A stretch of 37,547 nt of DNA, from contig NZ_PGCK01000016.1 of the NCBI RefSeq assembly GCF_021023085.1, forward strand, positions 1-37,547, read 5' to 3'. How positions within the stretch are numbered: the first letter of the stretch is position 1; the number at the start of each line of letters is the position of its first letter. This stretch comes from Methanooceanicella nereidis (GTDB taxonomy: Archaea > Halobacteriota > Methanocellia > Methanocellales > Methanocellaceae). Under the pieces are notes generated by a model. The model did no database searches. It had not been told where the DNA came from and was given only the letters and a program-made list of their open reading frames with translations. A program made the position numbers and the translations under genes. Below are positions 26,588-34,968 of this stretch, piece by piece.

Positions 26588-27106
26588 ATGAAAATAAGTA
26601 TGATCCAATGCGATAAAGGTACGGATTTTCTGATCATGAGGCTGATAGTCGTGCTTATCGCGTCCGGGATGCTGCTTGTTATGGCTGCGACGTATTTGAG
26701 CGGGTGCATAACGGACATATCCAGGGGTAACGCCAGAGCCGAAATAAGCAATGTTGTGGGGTCCGCTAAACTGGAATATACTGCAGGATGCGCGGGTCCC
26801 GGCTCGGGAATAGACATAATGGTCACGGTGCCCGAGTGCGTTGACAGGATAGTGCTGGGAAGCTCGCCGGGACCTCTGGAACCGGGAGAAGATCTTGACA
26901 GGGAACCGCAATCGTATTTTATTAAATTTAAGGACGGGCAAATAGAGACGTTTTTCTCTGACGTGCCCCTTGCTTACGGCGATATCGATACGGGAGAAGC
27001 ATATGACAGGCCTGTCGATCTATATCCCGGTAAATATTTGCTCAACATCAGGACGATGAGCGTGAACGGTGATCCCATGGCGGCGATATTCGGAGGCAGA
27101 ATATGA
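26588..27106 (+). CDS. Pilin-like secreted protein 1 (hypothetical)
   Basis: First of five tightly linked genes encoding short proteins with one N-terminal hydrophobic helix. The 172 residues start with a short polar segment ending in DKGTD (a possible prepilin-peptidase KG site near residue 11), then a hydrophobic stretch (about 14-38), then a soluble beta-rich domain outside the membrane. It resembles haloarchaeal pilin-like proteins of the DUF7266 type in layout, not in clear sequence. It overlaps the next gene by 4 bases (ATGA). No ribosome binding site precedes the ATG, so the transcript may be leaderless. Confidence 0.65.
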   Translation: MKISMIQCDKGTDFLIMRLIVVLIASGMLLVMAATYLSGCITDISRGNARAEISNVVGSAKLEYTAGCAGPGSGIDIMVTVPECVDRIVLGSSPGPLEPGEDLDREPQSYFIKFKDGQIETFFSDVPLAYGDIDTGEAYDRPVDLYPGKYLLNIRTMSVNGDPMAAIFGGRI

Positions 27107-27705
27107 ACAAGGATGACTCGGGCTGGGACCTGGGCGTTATAACGGGTTTAGGTATCACTGTGGCTTCCGCGGTTTTATTGCTGGCGGCATTTTGTATCTT
27201 TAAGGGAACGGCTCCGTCGGATACCACGATAGCCCTTCACTCGACAGTATGCGAGATCACAGGGGACATTGACATGGCATATTCTTTAACGATACCTTAC
27301 ACGTATGAGAGATCGTATGACCTGGATAATGTCGATGTCATGATAGCATCGGACCATATAATTGCCATGGGAGCAGGCTGTAAGACTTTCGTAAAACCGC
27401 TTACTGCGAGAGTGTATCCGGCGAAGTGTATTGAAGAGCAACATGTCTTATGGAACGATACGGCAGGGATGAGAGAATACCTGAACAGGACATATGGCGC
27501 TACGGGAACCGATGAGCTTCCGCTTGACGATCATAGCTTTAAAAAATTCCGGGGCATTATGGAAAAAGCTGCAGAAAGCATGATAATGGATCCTTTGAAG
27601 ATATCGGGCAAAGACGGGCTGACCATTGAAAAAACGTTCATCCATGTCAGGGACCCCGGGCAAAATATCAGGAGGGAGGGCTTTGTTTTCATTAGTACGC
27701 GATGA
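27103..27705 (+). CDS. Pilin-like secreted protein 2 (hypothetical)
   Basis: A 200-residue protein with a 10-residue polar N-terminus, one hydrophobic segment (about 12-33) and an extracytoplasmic domain containing several cysteines (Cys49 in STVCEIT, Cys92 in GAGCKTF, Cys108 in PAKCIEE). No family was recognised. Its ATG overlaps the previous stop by 4 bases, and the next gene starts inside its last codons, so it is part of a translationally coupled run. The layout is that of a minor pilin or pseudopilin. Confidence 0.65.
   Translation: MNKDDSGWDLGVITGLGITVASAVLLLAAFCIFKGTAPSDTTIALHSTVCEITGDIDMAYSLTIPYTYERSYDLDNVDVMIASDHIIAMGAGCKTFVKPLTARVYPAKCIEEQHVLWNDTAGMREYLNRTYGATGTDELPLDDHSFKKFRGIMEKAAESMIMDPLKISGKDGLTIEKTFIHVRDPGQNIRREGFVFISTR
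27671..27679 (+). promoter_or_regulatory. Ribosome binding site deciding the start at 27683
   Basis: GGAGGGAGG lies inside the end of the preceding gene. It is correctly spaced for a TTG at 27683, which starts the third pilin-like gene, but too far from the in-frame ATG at 27713 to serve it well. Confidence 0.45.
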
Positions 27706-28135
27706 TAGTGCCATGACAGGCCCCTACACCGACATCCCTGCCGTAAGCATGGTCGCCATAGGCATGATCTTATTCTGTTACATTGTGATGATGGCCTATT
27801 CTTCATACATGTCTGGCGTATACTATGCTACGACAAAAGACGACATCAGGGCAATCGCCAGTATCGTGCTTCATGATCCCGCGATCGCTTTCGAAGGGCA
27901 TCCTGGCGTCCTTGACGCCGTAAGGATGGACGGCGTGAAAGACCATTTTTATCCGGGTATCGGTTATCCCGGCTCAACAGTGACAGCTGTCATAAACGCC
28001 GGGGAATATTCCTGGGAATTCGGAAAAGAGGCAAAGGGAAAGTCGATAAGTTATATGCTGCCGGTATCCGTCAGGCTGAATGAAGCTCGGTGCATTCCGG
28101 GGACGCTCACGGTTACGATGTGGGAGGAGGGCTGA
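27683..28135 (+). CDS. Pilin-like secreted protein 3 (hypothetical)
   Basis: A 150-residue protein starting at a TTG chosen because of the strong ribosome binding site at 27671-27679. An ATG at 27713 would shorten it by ten residues, and the frame is open further upstream. A polar segment with RDDSAMTGPYTDIPA precedes a hydrophobic helix (about 20-40), followed by an outside domain. The R-D-D and D-I-P-A elements before the helix recall the haloarchaeal DUF7287/DUF7288 pilin-like proteins. It ends with TGATG, sharing bases with the next start. Confidence 0.6.
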   Translation: MFSLVRDDSAMTGPYTDIPAVSMVAIGMILFCYIVMMAYSSYMSGVYYATTKDDIRAIASIVLHDPAIAFEGHPGVLDAVRMDGVKDHFYPGIGYPGSTVTAVINAGEYSWEFGKEAKGKSISYMLPVSVRLNEARCIPGTLTVTMWEEG

Positions 28136-29208
28136 TGGACGACCTCGGATATTCCACGATGATGGACGCTATAATGTTCCTGTCCATGGTATCTGTCTGC
28201 GCGCTCATATTAAGCCCTGCGATATTCAGCGATAGAAGGGAGATGTCGACTTCTGAGGCATCTCTTAGAAAGCTCGCTTCATCCACCCTGCTATCTATGG
28301 AAAGCGCGAGAGCGGACTATTTTGAGCACAGGATCATGGGGGACCTGGCTGATGAAATTGCCGGCATAGGTGCAGACTCATACCTGTACAGGGAAATGAC
28401 TAGCACGCTGCTCGGAAGGGGCAGCAGGCACAAGACCGTAATGGAGATAGCCGCCGAGAACGCCGCATGCCAGTTCAAGATCCGGGCCGGCGAGCGAACG
28501 CTGAGGCTAAACCCGTTCACAGGAGATTATGATAGAGCCGCCGTAGAGATGCTGGAGAGCTTTATCTCAGGATGCGTTGATAGCAGGTTTTCATACCAAT
28601 TCACGTTAACATGGTCACCGTTCCCCGGGGTCCCTTTCGAAGGTTCTGTGACAGCAGGCGAGACTGCGCCGAATGGAGCCGTATCCGCAGGCACATATGT
28701 CACGATGCCTTATGCGACAAATATCAATAAAGAGAGCATTAAGACGCTTATCGCCCCGGAGCTCGATGATATTGAGAATAGCATAGAGGCGTACAAAGAA
28801 CACGAAGATGACGATAGGCTCCGGAACGATATTAGAAGAGGGCTGGAGAAAAGCTTAGAAAAAACCGCAGATGCAGCCGTTAATGAAGTATGGCAAAACA
28901 CAATAGGCCGCATAAACGTCAATAATAGCCGGTTCAGGCTTCCCGACGCGTTTTTAACGAACAATACTGAAGAGATGAACTTTACGGCACATTTTCCCGA
29001 AATTAAAGATGCACTATGCTCGATGGTAGTGATGCAAAACTCCCTGAGACTTGACAGTCTTTCCGAAGAGTTGGCCATGGACATAGAGAGCGGTTCGATT
29101 GACGGGAAAAATGCCGGAGAACGCATAGTTTCCTGGTTGTCCTCAATGTACGAGCCTGCGAGGGCAAGGGCATGCCTCTACATATGGGTGGACTCTCATG
29201 TCGCTTAA
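28135..29208 (+). CDS. Pilin-like secreted protein 4 (DUF7284-like)
   Basis: A 357-residue protein with an N-terminal hydrophobic helix (about 10-31) after MDDLGYSTMMDA, and a long, mostly helical extracytoplasmic domain. The ATG at 28135 is preceded by GGGAGGAGG (28122-28130) and shares one base with the previous stop; the frame is open upstream but that start is not supported. The STMMDA-then-helix opening resembles haloarchaeal DUF7284 proteins. The middle (about 225-260) is rich in charged residues and may form a coiled coil. It overlaps the next gene by 11 bases. Confidence 0.65.
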   Translation: MDDLGYSTMMDAIMFLSMVSVCALILSPAIFSDRREMSTSEASLRKLASSTLLSMESARADYFEHRIMGDLADEIAGIGADSYLYREMTSTLLGRGSRHKTVMEIAAENAACQFKIRAGERTLRLNPFTGDYDRAAVEMLESFISGCVDSRFSYQFTLTWSPFPGVPFEGSVTAGETAPNGAVSAGTYVTMPYATNINKESIKTLIAPELDDIENSIEAYKEHEDDDRLRNDIRRGLEKSLEKTADAAVNEVWQNTIGRINVNNSRFRLPDAFLTNNTEEMNFTAHFPEIKDALCSMVVMQNSLRLDSLSEELAMDIESGSIDGKNAGERIVSWLSSMYEPARARACLYIWVDSHVA

Positions 29209-32152
29209 GGAAGATGATTCTGCCAGGGTACCGTTCGCTATCATAGGCATTATTATGATAATCATGTCCGCCGCCATTTCTGCATACCTTATGAAGATGG
29301 AGTCGCAGGAGATATCAAGGGCTCAACTGGACGAAAAGGACGCGATGCTTAACGATGCCATATCTTTCGCCGTGGCAGATATAGACCTCGCGTTAAATTA
29401 TGCGGGCATGTATGCCGAATCCGAGATCGGGTTAAGGCCGGTGGCTAACAGGTCGGCTTCAAGCCCGTTATACGGGTCTCCTGATAAGGTGAACATGGAC
29501 AGGATCAAATACCTGACACATAAGAGGCTTTCAGATCACCTTAAGTCTAATTACGGTAAAAACTCATTCGTATATGGCGACTATGCGATCGAGGCGTATC
29601 TGACCGGAGGATATTCTTCCCTGAACATCGAGCCCGTGAACATGAGCATGGAGCGCATAGTCGACAGCCCTGTCATTAAGTGTGACGAGGAATATGCTGC
29701 ATACTATATCATTTCTGCCCCCGTGAGAATAAACATCAAAGAACAGGGGTCTGACCTTTGCCATATCGAGGACCATACGGCCAGGGCGCTGATAACGTCT
29801 CGCTACCCCCTTATGAAGCAGCTTTGCGAGGAGTACGAAAAGCGTCTCGCAGGCGACGCGTTCTTCATAGACATGACAGGAGCGTCCTTCGCATACACTC
29901 TGGCAAGAGGATATAGCCAGTATGTGACCACCGAGCCGATGAACATCGTTGATAATTCTCATCTGGAGCTCATAGTGAACGGGGCGTCTCTTCTGGAGCA
30001 GGGATTCGTGTTTAACTCCGTCGACCCGTTAAGCCTGGCGTCGTTAACTGTAGAGACCGCTGAGAGCGTTTCGAAGACACCGCAGGACAGGTATGGTCAT
30101 GTGAACCAGTATAACTTTTCAAAGAACTCGATGGACAGCGTACAAAATTACGGAGAAGACACCGAATATAGCCGGGAATATGGTTTTAACGCGGACAGGA
30201 TCATCGATTCCGCGTTCGTGAACGCGCTAAAAGGCCCGGGCATCAGGAATACTATAGATTCCGCATACACTTGCGAGATGCACATAGAGATCAAAAGGGA
30301 TACTAAGGGAAATACAAGCAGCCCATATGTAAAAGAATTACTTGACCGTTCACTATACCCGGACACGGAATTGCCTGTGCTTGCCATGGAAAAGTGGTCG
30401 GTGAGCGACAGCGGAAAAAATGAGATCGTGACACTTGAGTATGTAGCGGATGACTATCGGCTTGCACAATACGGGGGTGATGTATGCTCCCCATTTATAT
30501 CAGGCAGTTATTCGGGCCGTAAGGACGTGAACATGGAGGCCTCAGTGGATAGCTATAAGGAGGCTATCGGCTTTGGCTCGAAGATCGATAACATCCTATC
30601 GGATAAAGGGCTATACCCGGATGGTTCGAGCGCCTTTAAACGCAGCTTCTCGGTAAAGCGGGACATGTGGGTGGAATGCGCTGCAAAGGATGAACTCTAT
30701 GAGCTGTCAGGGCAGCTTAAAAAGGACGTCTCGGTCACGATAAGGTCCGACGGCTATGCGTCGCCGCAGGAAATGCTCGCGGAAGCCTCGACGAAGATGG
30801 AAAAGGAGTTCAACGCACGCTACGGGCAATATCTTCTGAAAGAAAAGTATACGGAAGGAGATCTCTTCAAGACATGCGGTGCAAAATCACTCTTTAATAT
30901 CAGAAGATCCTTCCTTGAAGACATTAAGGCAGGGCTTAACGACTCATCGGCGTCGTCCGCATCTTCCTTAGAAAGTTCGATAGACAGTGAAATGGGAAAG
31001 TACACTGGTTCCATGAACTCCTCTAGCCTTTCAAGAAATGCCGGCGTATCCAAAAATTTCCTCACGAACAACCTTTACATACCTTTTGGCCTGGCGATGA
31101 ACCTGTCCAGCGATAATTCCATGGACGGGAACTATTCATGGAGCGAAAAGGTCACTATTGCAGTGAACCAGAAGCCGGATTATCTGTGCACGGTACCTTA
31201 TGTCGATCCGGCTACCGGTTATGCTTCATATCCGCTAAAAGTAAGGAACATATGCATCTTCACAATACCGTGCGATCCTGACTCTGTGGCCGGTACCGGG
31301 AATGCGATACTCGACGGTATCGATTCCGTGCTTGAAGCTTCAGGGGACGTCTCAAACGATACGGTGTCGGTTAATTCCAGGGAGGTCGCAAGCCGCGTTT
31401 CTATTGATGCGGTATTGATGATGAAGGAGGAGATCGGTGCTGCCCTGCTCACCGATATGGAGATGTGCGGGGCGGTATCCGAAAGAGACATCGATAATGC
31501 CGTTGAGGATTCTATCAAAGGCTTAACTTCGTCAGAGATCATCAAAGGCCTGAAAAACGGCATCATACAGCAGGACATCGCCAGGTCGCTGTCAGACCGG
31601 GCCTGCGAAGAGATCCGTAAGAGGGCAGGCGCAGAAAAAGAATATTGTGATTATATACGAGAAAAAACGCGAATCGTCGTCCTGGATGCATGTGACAGGG
31701 CGGTCTCTTATGCATTATCGGAAAATGGCAGTGCCATAGAGAATAATTTTAAAGATTTCATCGCGGCCGGGGAGAGGTCAATAGAGAAAGAAAGCGTTAA
31801 GGCTGCTTTAAGATCGATACCTATGGGGATGCCTTTGCTCCCCCCGTACGGGTACTGGGCGACGCTTAACGTATGGTACATAGAGGTCGACGGCGAGATA
31901 CCTGTTTTCACGGTCTATGATGCCGACTGCGAGCCTGTGCCGGACCCCCTGTTCGGCCATGAGGCCGTGTCATATACCCGGCAGAGAGACCTGGGTATCG
32001 ACGATGGCTACGGGATACTCGGTTACAATGAGCCGATCAGGTTCCATACTGAAACATCGACGTTCATCCTGGTGCCTCCCGGAAAAGCGGGCGCAGGGGA
32101 CAGAATAGGCGGATGGGATGAAAAAAGTCCCGGCTACATTTCAGCCGGCTAG
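29198..32152 (+). CDS. Large pilin-like surface protein (DUF7286-like), 984 aa
   Basis: By far the largest product of the cluster. The N-terminus, DDSARVPFAIIGIIMIIMSA (6-25), is a short polar segment followed by one hydrophobic helix, closely like haloarchaeal DUF7286 proteins. The remaining 950 residues are predicted outside the cell, with alternating helical stretches, a serine-rich linker (SSASSASSLESS, about residue 590) and a C-terminal domain rich in aromatic residues and glycine. There is no C-terminal anchor. A GGGTGGA site precedes the ATG, which lies inside the previous gene. It is probably a surface or appendage-scaffold protein; the role is inferred. Confidence 0.7.
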   Translation: MSLKEDDSARVPFAIIGIIMIIMSAAISAYLMKMESQEISRAQLDEKDAMLNDAISFAVADIDLALNYAGMYAESEIGLRPVANRSASSPLYGSPDKVNMDRIKYLTHKRLSDHLKSNYGKNSFVYGDYAIEAYLTGGYSSLNIEPVNMSMERIVDSPVIKCDEEYAAYYIISAPVRINIKEQGSDLCHIEDHTARALITSRYPLMKQLCEEYEKRLAGDAFFIDMTGASFAYTLARGYSQYVTTEPMNIVDNSHLELIVNGASLLEQGFVFNSVDPLSLASLTVETAESVSKTPQDRYGHVNQYNFSKNSMDSVQNYGEDTEYSREYGFNADRIIDSAFVNALKGPGIRNTIDSAYTCEMHIEIKRDTKGNTSSPYVKELLDRSLYPDTELPVLAMEKWSVSDSGKNEIVTLEYVADDYRLAQYGGDVCSPFISGSYSGRKDVNMEASVDSYKEAIGFGSKIDNILSDKGLYPDGSSAFKRSFSVKRDMWVECAAKDELYELSGQLKKDVSVTIRSDGYASPQEMLAEASTKMEKEFNARYGQYLLKEKYTEGDLFKTCGAKSLFNIRRSFLEDIKAGLNDSSASSASSLESSIDSEMGKYTGSMNSSSLSRNAGVSKNFLTNNLYIPFGLAMNLSSDNSMDGNYSWSEKVTIAVNQKPDYLCTVPYVDPATGYASYPLKVRNICIFTIPCDPDSVAGTGNAILDGIDSVLEASGDVSNDTVSVNSREVASRVSIDAVLMMKEEIGAALLTDMEMCGAVSERDIDNAVEDSIKGLTSSEIIKGLKNGIIQQDIARSLSDRACEEIRKRAGAEKEYCDYIREKTRIVVLDACDRAVSYALSENGSAIENNFKDFIAAGERSIEKESVKAALRSIPMGMPLLPPYGYWATLNVWYIEVDGEIPVFTVYDADCEPVPDPLFGHEAVSYTRQRDLGIDDGYGILGYNEPIRFHTETSTFILVPPGKAGAGDRIGGWDEKSPGYISAG

Positions 32153-32162
32153 GGACGGCAAC

Positions 32163-32708
32163 ATGGCGAAATATATCAAAGCAGCGGCCATCCTGGTGTT
32201 CGGATCGCTTTTATGCATATTATGCTGTCAGGCCGGGGCCGCCTCCATCAAGGCATATTGCGACGGGACCGAGGCCACGGTGGATAATATCAGTATTGTT
32301 ACAGGACAGAGATTTACCGTAGATGTTCATATCACGGTCTCGAGTGATGCGACTATCTACCTGATGCTCTATGAGCCGGGCTACATAGACGCTTATAGGC
32401 GTGTCAGCGGAGATAAGACAGGCGCAGTTATCGTCTCAAAGTCCGGAGGAGGGGTCACGTCCCGCTACAGGTGGACTCTAGCCCCGAGCGGCAAGTGGAC
32501 TAATGGGACTGCGCCTGTGAATGTGGCATACAAAATACTTGAGGACAGGGACGGGAGCCTTACAAAAAAGCTGACATATGGCGACTTTACCGTTGTGAAC
32601 TATTATATTACCGGCGATAGTGGCAATAATATCGAAATAGCCGCAGTGCTGGCGGCAATCTGTATAGCCATAATGGCGGTATGCCTGAGGTTGTTGCTTC
32701 TGGCCTAG
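32163..32708 (+). CDS. Sarcinarray/MAST-domain-like surface protein
   Basis: A 181-residue protein starting at the ATG at 32163, which gives a clean signal sequence (MAKYIKAAAILVFG, hydrophobic to about residue 24, then AGAAS). The domain that follows (IKAYCDGTEATVDNISI, GQRFTVDVHITV, YLMLYEPGYIDAYRRVSG) matches my recollection of the sarcinarray-family MAST domain of Methanosarcina surface proteins. A C-terminal hydrophobic anchor (about 160-180) ends the protein. An upstream in-frame ATG at 32118 would overlap the 984-aa gene by 35 bases and add a polar leader before the signal, so it is less likely. It overlaps the convergent aldolase gene by 4 bases. Confidence 0.7.
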   Translation: MAKYIKAAAILVFGSLLCILCCQAGAASIKAYCDGTEATVDNISIVTGQRFTVDVHITVSSDATIYLMLYEPGYIDAYRRVSGDKTGAVIVSKSGGGVTSRYRWTLAPSGKWTNGTAPVNVAYKILEDRDGSLTKKLTYGDFTVVNYYITGDSGNNIEIAAVLAAICIAIMAVCLRLLLLA

Positions 32709-33262
32709 CGCTTTGCCAGGTCATAAAAATATTTTATCTTAGAGCTGTGCTCGATCATCGCCGTAGTGTTAAAACAGTCCCTCAGGTCGGGACCTATGGC
32801 GAAAGACCCGTGTCCCCTGTTAACTACGCCTTTTACTTTGTGAGACGCGAATATGCCGGTTAAAGCGTCATACAGCTCTTTTGACCCGGACTCGCCGTCC
32901 ACGATAGGTATGGTGTTTAGGAAGGGGAGCCCTTCGCTATCCAGCGGCCTGATCTCGCTCTCGCATAAAAGCGACTCGATTATGGCGAACTGCGGGTGAG
33001 CGTGGATAATTGCCCGGGCGTCGGTCGCCAGGTATATCGCCTGATGGCTGGTGGTCTCCGATGACGCTTCAGGAGGTATCCTTGAGGATGCAATGCTGAC
33101 CTCTATCACGTCCTCTGGCCCCTCGATCTCGTCTAAAAATACTCCGGTCTTTTTGATCATCAAGCCCTTTTCAGTGCGAACGCTTATGTTGCCAAACCTG
33201 GATGCCACAAGGTTATTCTGTGCCAGTTTTTTCCCCCAGTAAGAGATCTCTTGCCACATCAT
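32705..33262 (-). CDS. Class II aldolase/adducin family protein
   Basis: A zinc-dependent aldolase-fold protein (fuculose-phosphate aldolase/ribulose-phosphate epimerase group), 185 residues from the ATG at 33262. Zinc-binding histidines are visible in IIHAHPQ (two) and in the RGHGSF segment (the third). SETTSHQAIY supplies the position where aldolases place the catalytic glutamate, and GNISVR is the phosphate-binding loop. The substrate is not evident; archaeal members are often annotated as fuculose-1-phosphate aldolase without proof. A GTG at 33277 and a second ATG at 33259 are alternative starts. Divergent from the methyltransferase gene. Confidence 0.85.
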   Translation of the reverse strand: MMWQEISYWGKKLAQNNLVASRFGNISVRTEKGLMIKKTGVFLDEIEGPEDVIEVSIASSRIPPEASSETTSHQAIYLATDARAIIHAHPQFAIIESLLCESEIRPLDSEGLPFLNTIPIVDGESGSKELYDALTGIFASHKVKGVVNRGHGSFAIGPDLRDCFNTTAMIEHSSKIKYFYDLAKR

Positions 33263-33369
33263 ATCCCCATAAAGCACGCATAATATTATAATTATGCGGT
33301 CTTAATGTATTATGGAAGGGGATAGTATATGCGGTATTCCAGTGGAAACAAGGGGGTTGTGCGGGCATC

Positions 33370-33972
33370 ATGGTCTCACATTTAAAAGCATGGAAAGATG
33401 AGTATACTCGAGCCACATGGCGCGGGCCATATAACATCGACCATATGAAAAAATATCTGGCCGGAGGCGCAAAAATACTGGACATCGGATGCGGCAACGG
33501 CAAGCTATTGATACCCCTTGTTAGGGCAGGGTTCAACGTCATAGGTATAGACCTTAGCAGGGCAGGCCTGTTAACTATCCAGCATCCGGGGTGCCTCATT
33601 CAGGGTGATGCGATAAACCTTCCTTTTAAGGATGAGGCTTTTGACGCGGTAGTATGCTATGACCTTATCCAGCATCTGCTTGAAGAGGAACGCGATCGGG
33701 CCATAAGGGAGATCCGAAGAGTGCTGGTGCCTGAAGGCACGCTTTTTTTGGAAGTGTTCGGAAATAAGGATATGAGATATGGCGGCACTCTTGTCGAGCC
33801 GGACACGTTCAGGAGGCAGACCGGCATTATATACCACTACTTTAGCGAGGAAGAGATCAAGTCCGCCCTTAAAGATTTCACGATATTAAGTTTGGAAAGC
33901 ATCACCACTGTCAAGATGTTCCACGGGGAGAACTTTACCCGCCACAGGATCACTGCCATAGCTCAAAAATAG
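33370..33972 (+). CDS. Class I SAM-dependent methyltransferase
   Basis: A 200-residue methyltransferase of unknown substrate. Motif I, ILDIGCGNGKLL (about 36-47), binds S-adenosylmethionine; VIGIDLSRAGLL is the acidic end of strand 2, and GDAINLPFKDEAFDAVVCYDLIQHLL contains motifs II and III. The short length and methyltransferase-type-11 layout fit a small-molecule or lipid/quinone-type substrate, but nothing in the neighbourhood fixes it. It is transcribed alone and divergently from the aldolase-like gene, separated by about 107 bases. Confidence 0.88.
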   Translation: MVSHLKAWKDEYTRATWRGPYNIDHMKKYLAGGAKILDIGCGNGKLLIPLVRAGFNVIGIDLSRAGLLTIQHPGCLIQGDAINLPFKDEAFDAVVCYDLIQHLLEEERDRAIREIRRVLVPEGTLFLEVFGNKDMRYGGTLVEPDTFRRQTGIIYHYFSEEEIKSALKDFTILSLESITTVKMFHGENFTRHRITAIAQK

Positions 33973-34110
33973 GCCCAAAATTTTTGTAGTGCAACCATTA
34001 GTTTACGATATTACAGTAATTATAATATTCTTGAGCGCATGCTAGATTATTTTAAATATGAGGCGGACTAATGGTATGTAGCTATGAGCAGTAGAGGGTG
34101 ACCCCGGAAA

Positions 34111-34734
34111 ATGGACATTATGGACAGCTTATATGGCTTTTTCGGCACTTCTGACGTGAAGATCGTTGCAGCGGATATTTTAGTGGCGGTCGTGCTTGCC
34201 GTTTCTATAACTTATCTTGTCCTGGAGGTTTTAAGGATCATTTCTGAATATACCAGAAAAGAAGAACTTGTCGAAGAAACGATAGAGAATGCGCCTGTAG
34301 CCGAATCACTTCCGGAGAAAGTAGAGGTCATCAGCCCCCCGGAAAAGCCGGTCGTATCCATAAGGCCTGTCATAGAGGTCCTTAAAGGCACTCTTCAGGA
34401 AAGCACTAAGGCCATAGTGGATAAATATGAGCTTGAATCCCTTACGATAGCATCTTACGACGGGCTTCCCATCACGTCGACAGCCGGGACCCCCGACGAA
34501 GAAGCTGCGATCTATACGAATAAGTATAATGAGATCAAGAAGACACAAAATTCGTACTTTTTCATAGAAGAAGAGAACATACACCTTTATGAGTTTGAGA
34601 GCGGCTCGTCGAAACTGGTCGGGGTCGCAAAGAAGAAGGGAAAGATGTCTCCAGAGGAAATAAAGGGGTTAAAAGAGGATACTAAAAAGATCATTGATAA
34701 CTTTGCCACTGTAAACAAAAAGAGCACGATATAA
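34111..34734 (+). CDS. Membrane-anchored roadblock/LC7-like protein
   Basis: A 207-residue protein with one N-terminal membrane helix (about 17-45), a proline- and glutamate-rich linker (about 50-85) and a cytoplasmic C-terminal domain. LESLTIASYDGLPITST (about 111-127) is the typical roadblock/LC7 beta-hairpin start, and the rest fits that small alpha/beta fold. Roadblock proteins (MglB type) regulate Ras-like GTPases, and a COG2229-like GTPase is encoded 10 kb upstream in the window. The tail ends with a lysine-rich helix. The ATG is preceded by GGGTGA at a somewhat long spacing. Confidence 0.72.
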   Translation: MDIMDSLYGFFGTSDVKIVAADILVAVVLAVSITYLVLEVLRIISEYTRKEELVEETIENAPVAESLPEKVEVISPPEKPVVSIRPVIEVLKGTLQESTKAIVDKYELESLTIASYDGLPITSTAGTPDEEAAIYTNKYNEIKKTQNSYFFIEEENIHLYEFESGSSKLVGVAKKKGKMSPEEIKGLKEDTKKIIDNFATVNKKSTI

Positions 34735-34909
34735 GGGAATAAATAATTATTTTTTTATAGTTAACGATCTTTGACGCCTCCGCGTTTTAATGAGCACCGT
34801 ATTATGCCTTTTTTATTGATATCCGATAGGCCGGCAGATACTAAAAAACACAAAGTTACATCCAAAAAATGCCGAAATTAGATGCTCTTTGAGCCTTTAT
34901 CATGACAAG

Positions 34910-34937
34910 GATATTATACTGTCAGGTGAATCTGACA
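34910..34937 (+). promoter_or_regulatory. TATA-like element with adjoining inverted repeat
   Basis: An AT-rich stretch, ATATTATAC (34911-34919), runs directly into TGTCAG-GTGAAT-CTGACA (34920-34937), a perfect 6-base dyad with a 6-base spacer. The dyad ends 31 bases before the ATG of the first HAD gene. The arrangement suggests a promoter with an operator just downstream, where a repressor would block initiation; the regulator is unknown. Confidence 0.4.
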
Positions 34938-34968
34938 TATGTAATCGTCAGGAAACGGAGAACGGATA

